A stretch of 5,102 bases of DNA from Pyramidobacter sp. (GTDB taxonomy: Bacteria > Synergistota > Synergistia > Synergistales > Dethiosulfovibrionaceae): the NCBI GenBank assembly GCA_017940445.1, contig JAGAYQ010000030.1, forward strand, positions 1 through 5,102. Reading direction: 5' to 3'. A program made the position numbers and the translations under genes. Under the pieces are notes generated by a model that was not told where the DNA came from, ran no database searches, and saw only the letters and a program-made list of their open reading frames with translations. Below, piece after piece: positions 1-4,827 of the stretch (its first letter is position 1; every line of letters begins with the position of its first letter).

Positions 1-64
1 CAACAAGAACGGCCGCGAGCGCCCACAGCAGCGCGGCGCGCTTGGGCGACATAAGTTTTTTCAT
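1..64 (-). CDS. N-terminus of an unidentified exported or membrane protein (partial, cut by window edge)
   Basis: Only the first 21 codons are inside the window. They read M-K-K-L-M-S-P-K-R followed by a hydrophobic run A-A-L-L-W-A-L-A-A-V-L-V, which is a positively charged N-terminus followed by the start of a hydrophobic segment. This fits a Sec signal peptide or a first transmembrane helix. The ATG at 64 is chosen because a strong GGGAGGAG Shine-Dalgarno (74-81) sits 9 bases upstream; the second ATG, at codon 5, is spaced less well. The gene follows an amino-acid-binding protein gene on the same strand, so an ABC permease or a second binding protein is plausible from context. That is inference: nothing in 21 residues identifies a family. 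Confidence 0.7.
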   Translation of the reverse strand, partial: MKKLMSPKRAALLWALAAVLV

Positions 65-73
65 GAAAGCGAG

Positions 74-81
74 CTCCTCCC
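74..81 (-). promoter_or_regulatory. Ribosome binding site of the left-edge gene
   Basis: On the minus strand this reads GGGAGGAG, 9 bases before the ATG at 64. It is the main evidence that the short open frame running off the left edge is a real gene. A GC-rich hairpin (83-98) ends one base upstream of it. Confidence 0.75.
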
Positions 82-82
82 T

Positions 83-98
83 GCGGCGCGATCGCCGC
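83..98 (-). repeat. Small GC-rich hairpin next to a ribosome binding site
   Basis: GCGGCG (83-88) and CGCCGC (93-98) are perfect complements around a 4-base loop, with a possible extra wobble pair at 82/99. In the transcript of the left-edge gene this six-pair, all-GC stem would end right at the Shine-Dalgarno. It could influence ribosome loading, or it may simply reflect GC-rich spacer sequence. No T-run follows, so it is not a terminator. Confidence 0.4.
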
Positions 99-120
99 GG
101 ACGGTAAAAAGACACAACAC

Positions 121-162
121 GGCTGAAAGAGCCTCTGGCGCACGCCGGAGACTCTTTCAGCC
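121..162 (-). terminator. Long intergenic hairpin after the binding-protein gene; probable (partial) Rho-independent terminator
   Basis: GGCTGAAAGAG (121-131) pairs perfectly with CTCTTTCAGCC (152-162), giving 11 base pairs. After one mismatch the stem continues with about seven more pairs (133-139 with 144-150, including one wobble) to a small loop. On the minus strand the stem is followed by GTGTTGTGTCTTTTT, which has 10 T in 15 bases but no unbroken U-run directly at the stem. It lies 32 bases past the stop of the binding-protein gene and before the next gene. It may terminate fully, attenuate, or stabilise the upstream mRNA end, a known arrangement for giving a binding protein more expression than its membrane partners. 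On the plus strand the stem is followed by TTTATTG. Confidence 0.7.
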
Positions 163-194
163 TTTATTGCACGATCAGTTCTCTGTCAGTTAAC

Positions 195-989
195 TTAATA
201 AGGCCACTTGCCGATCCACTTCTCGTAGATCGCCTTCATCGTGCCGTCATCCTGCATCTTCTGGATCTCGGCCGAGAACAGAGGCTCAAGCGTCGAACCC
301 TTGGGGAACACGGCCGCAAAGCTGCCGGACACGTTCGCGCCGGTCTCCTTGTAGACCTTGTCGAGCTCATCGCGGGGCAGGACGAAGTACTCAAGCTCGG
401 GATGCGTCTTGATGCGCACCGAAGCGCTCGCGGCATCCTGCACCACGCCGTCGACGCGGCCGGCAAGAAGCTCCTGCATGCTGTAGGTGGCGTTGTCCAT
501 CGCGCTCACCTTGGCGCCCACGGCCTCGGCAAAGTCGCAGTACTGCGTGCCGAACACCGCCGCGATCTTCTTGTCCTTCATATCAACGATGCTCTTGATG
601 TTCGTGCCCTTGTGCTGGATGATCGACGTCTGGCAGTAGTAGTACGGGATCGAGAAATCGACGCTCTTCTTGCGCTCCTCAGTGGGCGACATGCCCGAGA
701 CGACGAAGTCGACGCGCGCGCCGCTCAGCTCGCCAAGCAGTCCCTTGAAGTTGGTGTGGACGATGTCGTAGGTGAAGCCGAGGCGCGAAGCGATCTCGTT
801 CACCATGTCGATGTCATAGCCGACGATGTTCGCGTTGCCCTTGTCGTCGAGCTGCTCATACTCAAAGGGCGGGAACGTGGGGCTGATCGCCATCTTCAGC
901 TTCTTGCCCTCCAGAGGCTTCGCCGCAAAAGCAGCCGTCGCCAGCATCGCCATCGCCGCAGCAAAAACCGCAAACTTCTTCATGTTCAT
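195..989 (-). CDS. Periplasmic amino-acid-binding protein of an ABC transporter (SBP_bac_3 family)
   Basis: This 264-residue protein should capture a polar amino acid in the periplasm and deliver it to an ABC permease. Residues 1-22 form a Sec signal peptide: MNMKK, a hydrophobic core, and an A-F-A cleavage site before A23. There is no lipobox cysteine, so it is predicted to be soluble and periplasmic. Family motifs are in the expected order: F-P-P-F-E (39-43), G-Y-D-I-D (57-61), S-G-M-S-P-T-E-E-R (98-106), F-S-I-P-Y-Y (112-117), G-T-Q (147-149) and Q-D (184-185). By alignment from memory with LAO/HisJ proteins, R106 and D185 would hold the ligand carboxylate and amino groups, and F39 and F81 would pack on it. 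The acidic residue that contacts a basic side chain in LAO (D11) aligns with S36, so arginine or lysine specificity is not supported. The ATG at 989 is preferred over the one at 983 because AGGAGG sits 9 bases upstream. Length is normal for the family. Confidence 0.93.
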   Translation of the reverse strand: MNMKKFAVFAAAMAMLATAAFAAKPLEGKKLKMAISPTFPPFEYEQLDDKGNANIVGYDIDMVNEIASRLGFTYDIVHTNFKGLLGELSGARVDFVVSGMSPTEERKKSVDFSIPYYYCQTSIIQHKGTNIKSIVDMKDKKIAAVFGTQYCDFAEAVGAKVSAMDNATYSMQELLAGRVDGVVQDAASASVRIKTHPELEYFVLPRDELDKVYKETGANVSGSFAAVFPKGSTLEPLFSAEIQKMQDDGTMKAIYEKWIGKWPY

Positions 990-997
990 GTTTCAAG

Positions 998-1005
998 ACC
1001 TCCTC
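998..1005 (-). promoter_or_regulatory. Ribosome binding site of the binding-protein gene
   Basis: The minus strand reads GAGGAGGT, a near-perfect match to the anti-Shine-Dalgarno. The AGGAGG core (999-1004) is 9 bases from the ATG at 989 and 15 bases from the in-frame ATG at 983, so it selects the first ATG. Confidence 0.85.
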
Positions 1006-1023
1006 AAAATTTTTCGATCATTG

Positions 1024-1039
1024 CGCGCTTTCAAGCGCG
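1024..1039 (-). repeat. Short hairpin in the leader of the binding-protein gene
   Basis: CGCGCT (1024-1029) and AGCGCG (1034-1039) are complementary around a 4-base loop that reads TGAA on the minus strand. It lies between the argH stop codon and the Shine-Dalgarno of the binding-protein gene. On the minus strand it is followed by CAATGATCG, with no U-run, so a terminator is unlikely. It could be an mRNA 5'-end stabiliser if transcription starts at the nearby extended -10, or a processing site in an argH-containing transcript. Confidence 0.45.
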
Positions 1040-1053
1040 GTATTCCCGTAGCT

Positions 1054-1062
1054 ATTATAACA
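1054..1062 (-). promoter_or_regulatory. Extended -10 promoter element for the binding-protein gene, over the argH stop codon
   Basis: The minus strand reads TGTTATAAT: a perfect TATAAT (1054-1059) preceded by the TGn extension (1060-1062). No good -35 hexamer is found 16-19 bases upstream (for example TCTCGG at a 17-base spacing). That is tolerated by extended -10 promoters of the housekeeping sigma factor. Transcription would start near 1047 and give a leader of about 57 bases containing the 1024-1039 hairpin and the AGGAGG site. The argH stop TAA (1055-1057) lies inside the hexamer. In a GC-rich window an exact nine-base match in this position is unlikely to be chance, but it is a prediction. 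Confidence 0.6.
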
Positions 1063-2380
1063 TTTCCGCCTTGTTTCCGAGACGGATCGTGCGCTCGTAA
1101 TCAAGCTGGCCGTACACATCGGGCCCGATCGCGGGACACAGCTTCTGCAGCTCCTCCAGCGGCAGATCCTCGATCGCGCAGCTCTTGTCCTCGCACAGCA
1201 GCACCGCCTTGCCGACGATCTCATGCGCATCGCGGAACGGCACGCCGTGCTTGACTAGATAATCGGCCAGCTCCGTAGCGTTGAGAAAGCCGCTTTTAAG
1301 CGCCTTTTTCATCGCCTCCGGGTGCACCGTCATCGTGGCGATGATGCCGCGCATGATCTCCAGACACATCAGCGTATCGTCCAGCGCCGGCATGAACGCC
1401 CGCTTGTCCAGCTGCATGTCCTTGTTGTACGCCAGCGGGATGCCCTTCATCTCCGTCAGGATCGCCATCAGCGAGCCGTAGACCAGCCCCGAGCAGCCGC
1501 GGATCAGCTCCGCGCTGTCCGGGTTCTTCTTCTGCGGCATGATGCTGCTGCCGGTCGAATAGGCGTCGCTGAGCGTGACGAAATGAAACTCCTGCGAGCA
1601 CCAGAGGATGACCGACTCGCTCAGGCGGCTGAGGTGCATCAGGATCATCGCAAAGTCGAACACCAGCTCGCAGAGGTAATCCCGGTCGCTGATGCCGTCC
1701 AGGAAGTTGGCGCACGGCTGCTTAAAGCCCAGCTCCTTCGCCGTCATCGCCCGGTCGATCGGATGCGTCGTCCCCGCCAGCGCGCCGCAGCCCAGGGGAC
1801 AGTCCTCCATCATCAGCTCGACGGCGTTGTTCAGCCGTTTTTTGTCGCGGCGGAACATCTCGCAGAACGCCATCAGCGTGTGCTTGAACGTCACCGCCTG
1901 CGCCCGCTGCAGGTGCGTGTAGCCCGGCATCAGACAGGGATTGTCGCTTCCCGCCTTCACAAGCGCCGTGCAGAGCGCGTCGAGCTTGTCCTCCACCGCC
2001 GCGGCGGCGTGCCTGGCATAAAGCTTGGTGTCGACGGCAACCTGATCGTTGCGGCTTCTGGCCGTGTGCAGCCTCTTGCCCGCCTCGCCGATGCGCCTGG
2101 TCAGGTTCAGCTCCACAAAGCTGTGGATGTCCTCGTACTCGCCTTCCGTGATCGGCAGCGCGCCCGACTCCACGTCGGCCATGATGCCCTTCAGGCCCTC
2201 TATGATCGATTCGGCGTCATCCTTGCTGATGATGCCGCACGCTCCCAGCATCCGCGCGTGGGCAATGCTGCCCGTGATGTCTTCCTTCCAGTAGCGCTTT
2301 CCCAGCGGCAGCGAACTGTTGAAGCGCTTCATCTGCTCATCTTCGGCGCCCTGAAAGCGCCCGCCCCACAAGTTTGCCAC
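1055..2380 (-). CDS. argH: Argininosuccinate lyase
   Basis: This cytoplasmic enzyme of the fumarase/aspartase superfamily cleaves argininosuccinate into arginine and fumarate, the last step of arginine biosynthesis. The 441-residue product is slightly shorter than the usual 455-470 but looks complete. It opens with the typical L-W-G-G-R-F (4-9). D-I-H-S-F-V-E (84-90), T-A-R-S-R-N-D-Q (106-113), G-Y-T-H-L-Q-R-A-Q (153-161) and P-I-D-R (207-210) follow. The family signature G-S-S-I-M-P-Q-K-K-N-P-D (277-288) includes the catalytic serine of the mobile loop. The start is GTG: an in-frame TAA about 17 codons upstream leaves no better start, and GGGGTGA precedes it. The gene has its own promoter and operator-like repeat upstream. 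It sits next to an amino-acid-binding protein gene, with no other arginine gene in the window. The loop before P-I-D-R reads G-C-G-A-L-A-G-T-T-H, with cysteine and histidine where alanine and an aromatic residue are common. Confidence 0.97.
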   Translation of the reverse strand: MANLWGGRFQGAEDEQMKRFNSSLPLGKRYWKEDITGSIAHARMLGACGIISKDDAESIIEGLKGIMADVESGALPITEGEYEDIHSFVELNLTRRIGEAGKRLHTARSRNDQVAVDTKLYARHAAAAVEDKLDALCTALVKAGSDNPCLMPGYTHLQRAQAVTFKHTLMAFCEMFRRDKKRLNNAVELMMEDCPLGCGALAGTTHPIDRAMTAKELGFKQPCANFLDGISDRDYLCELVFDFAMILMHLSRLSESVILWCSQEFHFVTLSDAYSTGSSIMPQKKNPDSAELIRGCSGLVYGSLMAILTEMKGIPLAYNKDMQLDKRAFMPALDDTLMCLEIMRGIIATMTVHPEAMKKALKSGFLNATELADYLVKHGVPFRDAHEIVGKAVLLCEDKSCAIEDLPLEELQKLCPAIGPDVYGQLDYERTIRLGNKAEML

Positions 2381-2384
2381 AAAA

Positions 2385-2391
2385 TCACCCC
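2385..2391 (-). promoter_or_regulatory. Ribosome binding site of argH
   Basis: The minus strand reads GGGGTGA, matching GGAGGTGA with one base missing, and ends 4 bases before the GTG start at 2380. It supports the GTG as initiation codon. A similar GGGTGAT occurs about 34 bases further upstream, directly before an ATG that is out of frame with argH. Confidence 0.65.
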
Positions 2392-2443
2392 GTGCGCGTC
2401 GATTGTGAACTTGTTTTTACACATCACCCTAAAAGCTGAATTG

Positions 2444-2472
2444 AGTTTATCATCGTGCGTTTTCCATGTCAA
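2444..2472 (-). promoter_or_regulatory. Sigma-70-type promoter of argH
   Basis: On the minus strand the -35 is a perfect TTGACA (2467-2472). A 17-base spacer (2450-2466) follows, then the -10 TAAACT (2444-2449), which matches TATAAT at four of six positions and carries a TG one base upstream (extended -10). Transcription should start near 2437, giving an argH leader of about 57 bases. It is the best full promoter in the window, and it shows that argH need not depend on read-through from the helicase gene. Confidence 0.8.
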
Positions 2473-2479
2473 GCACGAT
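2452..2479. promoter_or_regulatory. Operator-like inverted repeat over the argH promoter
   Basis: ATCGTGC (2452-2458) and GCACGAT (2473-2479) form a perfect 7-bp inverted repeat with a 14-bp spacer. The centres of the arms are 21 bp apart, two helical turns, so a dimeric protein could contact both on one face. One arm lies in the promoter spacer next to the -10, and the other abuts the -35 hexamer (2467-2472). A protein bound here would block RNA polymerase, so a repressor site is the natural reading. The arms do not match the ArgR box (TGAAT-N4-ATTCA), so the regulator is unknown. Confidence 0.45.
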
Positions 2480-2526
2480 CAGCTTCCCGACACGCGCACG
2501 CACCATAAAATAAACTTTCCATGAAG

Positions 2527-2569
2527 CAGGCCCGAAATATCCGCACTCACGCCGGACGTTTCGGGCCTG
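2527..2569 (-). terminator. Hairpin after the helicase gene, candidate terminator with a poor U-run
   Basis: CAGGCCCGAAA (2527-2537) pairs perfectly with TTTCGGGCCTG (2559-2569), 11 base pairs. After a wobble and a mismatch come four inner pairs (2540-2543 with 2553-2556) and a 9-base loop. It begins 7 bases beyond the helicase stop codon, the usual place for a terminator. On the minus strand the stem is followed by CTTCATGG, not a U-run; the better T-run (GGGTTTTATC) is on the plus strand. It may be a U-run-independent terminator, an mRNA 3'-end stabiliser, or a block to antisense transcription. Confidence 0.6.
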
Positions 2570-2576
2570 GGTTTTA

Positions 2577-4721
2577 TCACAGTTCCTCCATCCGCACGCG
2601 GAAGGCGATGCGGCGCGGAGTGGTGTAGGCGTCGAACTTGATGAGGTAGGCGCCTTTTTCAGCATCGGTTTCGAGCACGGTCCCCTCGCCGAAGTAAGGA
2701 TGCCGCACGCGCGTCTGCGGCGCAAAGGCGTCGGCGCTGAGGTCGTCGGGCAGATAAGCCGTACTCGCGGCCGCCCAGCGGCGGGCGTCGGCGATCAGCG
2801 TCTCGTTCACTTCGCCTTCGTACTCGATGAGGCCGTCGCCGATGTCGAGGACGAAGCGCGAGGGATAGCGCGGCGTGTTGTCGAAGTTGCGTCCTTCGGC
2901 GGCGGTAAGGTACAGGCTGTCCTTTGCCCGCGTCATGGCGACAAAGGCGAGGCGGCGCTCCTCCTCCATGCCGGCAAGGTCCTTGACGCGGTGCGAGGGG
3001 AACACGCCTTCGTTCATACCGCAGAGGATGACGTGGGGAAATTCCAGTCCCTTGGCAGCGTGAACGGTCATCAGCTTCACCTTGTCGCCGAGGTCGCCGG
3101 CGTCAGCGCTCGAAAACAGCGCTACATGCGCGAGATAATCGCGCACGCTCGCCTCTTCGCCGCACGAAGTCTCGTACTCGTGAACGGCCTGCTTGAGCTC
3201 GGCAAGATTGTCCAGCCGCGCCTGCCCGCCCTCGGTGCGCAGCATCCGCTCGTAGCCGCTCTCGTCGAGCACGGCGGAAAGGATCTCGGACACGCTCTCG
3301 CCGCCGCGATGCGAGAACGACTCGACGAGCGCGACGAACTGCGCGGCTTTAGTCCCTTTGAAGATCTCGTCGTCGAGCGTCTCCTTCAGCGCCGTCCACA
3401 GCGTGCAGCCGTGCGATTCGGCATAGTCCGCAAGAAAATCCATGCGGCGGCGTCCCATGTTGCGCTTGGGCACGTTGACGACGCGGCGGAAGGCCAGATC
3501 GTCCTGGGTGTCGATCATGCGCAGATAACTGAGCGCGTCCTTGATCTCGGCGCGGTCGAAAAACTGCACGCCGCTGTAAATATGATACGGCAGCTTTTCG
3601 GCGATGAAGGCCTCCTCCACCGACCGTGTGACATGATGCGCGCGGTACAGTACGGCGATGTCGCGATAGGGCACGCCCTGATCGTGAAGGCTGCGCACGC
3701 GCTTCACGACCGCCATGGCTTCGTCGGCGGCGTTTTTGGCGAAGCAGAAGCGCACCGGCTCGCCGCCCGCCCTCACGGGGATCAGATCCTTCCTGATGCG
3801 GCGCGAGTTTTTCGCGATCAGCGAGTTGGCCGCGGCGATGACCGGCGGCACAGAACGGTAATTTTTGAGCATCCGCACGGTGTGCACGTTTTCGAACTGT
3901 TTGTCGAAATCAAGGATGTACTTCACGTTGGCGCCGCGCCAGGTGTAGATCGTCTGGTCGGGATCGCCGACGATGAAGAGGTTGCGGTGATGCGCACAGA
4001 GCACCTCCATCAGCTCGTACTGAAGCGCGTCGATGTCCTGGAACTCGTCGATCATGATGTATTCCAGACGACTCTGCCACTTGAGGCGGATGGCTTCATC
4101 GCGGGCGAAGATGCGCAGCACGAAGATGATGAGGTCGTTGTAGTCAAGCGCGAACGTCTTCTTTTCCTGATACAGATAGCCGTAAAAGATGATGTCGTCG
4201 ACGCTCTCGGCCGCGTCGTACTTGGCGCGCAGAGCATCAGCCGTCTCGGCGATGAGATCGTCGGCGTAATAGGGCTTTTTGAACAGCTTCTGGATCTCGA
4301 TCATATCCCGCGCGTCGGAAAAAGTCTTGTCGCGCAGCGTCAGTCCGCGCTCCTCGTAGATCAGGCGCAGCATCGCGTCGATGTCGCTGTTGTCGAGGAC
4401 GATGAAGCTCTTGGGATACTGCACGGCGTTGCTGTCCTCGCGCAGCACGGCGACGCAGAAGCCGTGGAAGGTGTTGATGAACGCGGTATCGTTGTCGCCG
4501 ACGAGGTTGCGGATGCGCGCGCGCATCTCCCCCGCCGCCTTGTTGGTGAACGTCACGCAGAGGATATTTTCCGGCAGGATGCCCAGTTCGTTGATAAGGA
4601 ACGCGCAGCGGTGCGTGAGCGCCCGCGTCTTGCCGGAGCCGGCCCCGGCAATGACGCGCACAAAGCCTTCCGTCGTCATGACGGCTTCGCGCTGCTCGTC
4701 GTTCAGTTCATTCAGGATCAC
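2577..4721 (-). CDS. pcrA: PcrA/UvrD-type superfamily 1A DNA helicase
   Basis: This 714-residue ATP-dependent 3'-5' DNA helicase is of the type used in nucleotide-excision and mismatch repair, rolling-circle replication and clearing stalled RNA polymerase. All SF1A motifs are intact: Q motif L-N-D-E-Q (6-10), Walker A G-A-G-S-G-K-T (26-32), Ia T-F-T-N-K-A-A (57-63), Ib T-F-H-G-F (84-88), Walker B D-E-F-Q-D (225-229), III G-D-P-D-Q-T-I-Y-T-W-R-G (252-263), IV N-Y-R-S (287-290), V T-V-H-A-A-K-G-L-E-F (552-561) and VI V-A-M-T-R-A (594-599). The 2B domain should occupy about 385-545. Residues 668-714 (with H-P-Y-F-G-E-G-T-V-L) resemble the C-terminal Tudor-like domain of PcrA/UvrD, which contacts RNA polymerase in characterised members. 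That domain and the length separate it from Rep, RecB and AddA. The start is GTG, with AAAGGAGG 8 bases upstream. No good promoter is seen in the 106 bases before it, so transcription with comF is likely. It could equally be named uvrD. Confidence 0.96.
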   Translation of the reverse strand: MILNELNDEQREAVMTTEGFVRVIAGAGSGKTRALTHRCAFLINELGILPENILCVTFTNKAAGEMRARIRNLVGDNDTAFINTFHGFCVAVLREDSNAVQYPKSFIVLDNSDIDAMLRLIYEERGLTLRDKTFSDARDMIEIQKLFKKPYYADDLIAETADALRAKYDAAESVDDIIFYGYLYQEKKTFALDYNDLIIFVLRIFARDEAIRLKWQSRLEYIMIDEFQDIDALQYELMEVLCAHHRNLFIVGDPDQTIYTWRGANVKYILDFDKQFENVHTVRMLKNYRSVPPVIAAANSLIAKNSRRIRKDLIPVRAGGEPVRFCFAKNAADEAMAVVKRVRSLHDQGVPYRDIAVLYRAHHVTRSVEEAFIAEKLPYHIYSGVQFFDRAEIKDALSYLRMIDTQDDLAFRRVVNVPKRNMGRRRMDFLADYAESHGCTLWTALKETLDDEIFKGTKAAQFVALVESFSHRGGESVSEILSAVLDESGYERMLRTEGGQARLDNLAELKQAVHEYETSCGEEASVRDYLAHVALFSSADAGDLGDKVKLMTVHAAKGLEFPHVILCGMNEGVFPSHRVKDLAGMEEERRLAFVAMTRAKDSLYLTAAEGRNFDNTPRYPSRFVLDIGDGLIEYEGEVNETLIADARRWAAASTAYLPDDLSADAFAPQTRVRHPYFGEGTVLETDAEKGAYLIKFDAYTTPRRIAFRVRMEEL

Positions 4722-4729
4722 GGTCCCGG

Positions 4730-4737
4730 CCTCCTTT
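4730..4737 (-). promoter_or_regulatory. Ribosome binding site of the helicase gene
   Basis: The minus strand reads AAAGGAGG, ending 8 bases before the GTG at 4721. It decides for this GTG over the ATG at 4738-4740, which lies before the site, is out of frame and meets a stop after ten codons. Confidence 0.8.
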
Positions 4738-4763
4738 CATGCTGTTTTTCTCAAACACGCTCC

Positions 4764-4790
4764 ACGCCTTTGAGCTGTCTCAAAGCGCGT
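4764..4790 (-). repeat. Hairpin between comF and the helicase gene
   Basis: CTTTGAG (4768-4774) and CTCAAAG (4779-4785) pair around a 4-base loop. A further four pairs, ACGC (4764-4767) with GCGT (4787-4790), extend the stem past a single bulged base (4786). On the minus strand it is followed by GGAGCGTGTTTG, with no U-run, so it is a weak terminator candidate at best. It may be a processing or attenuation element in a comF-helicase transcript. The remainder of the 106-base gap shows nothing else I can name. Confidence 0.45.
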
Positions 4791-4827
4791 CAAAAACTGC
4801 GCCCCCGCACGATAAGCATTGCGCCAG

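Noticed and set aside
88..95. GCGATCGC palindrome, resembling the HIP1 repeat of cyanobacteria
   Set aside because: Noticed only once in the window and explained as part of the 83-98 GC hairpin; nothing else suggests a cyanobacterium.
402..1100. 232-codon plus-strand open frame opposite the binding-protein gene
   Set aside because: Low-complexity Arg/Val/Asp/His translation mirroring the binding-protein codons. It continues into the argH 3' end and has no supporting start signal.
2329..2424. 31-codon minus-strand open frame starting in the argH leader (M-C-K-N-K-F...), overlapping the argH start in another frame
   Set aside because: Considered as a regulatory leader peptide. The only Shine-Dalgarno-like sequence (AGGGTG) abuts the ATG with no usable spacing, the peptide has no arginine run of the kind expected for attenuation, and no alternative hairpins were seen.
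2433..2450. Possible ArgR box (TGAATTGAG) around the argH transcription start
   Set aside because: Only one half-site, TGAAT, matches. The partner ATTCA at the right spacing is missing, and the palindrome is broken at symmetric positions.
2392..2499. Inverted pair GTGCGCGT (2392-2399) and ACGCGCAC (2492-2499) flanking the argH promoter region
   Set aside because: The arms are about 90 bases apart, low in complexity and made of common GC dinucleotides; only one arm would be in the transcript. Likely chance.
1322..2524. 400-codon open frame on the plus strand opposite argH
   Set aside because: Shadow of argH codon bias: Arg/His/Gln-rich translation, no family motifs, and it runs through the argH promoter and the helicase-argH gap.
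4708..4740. Ten-codon open frame starting at the ATG before the helicase Shine-Dalgarno
   Set aside because: It has no ribosome binding site of its own and simply spans the helicase site. Chance ATG.
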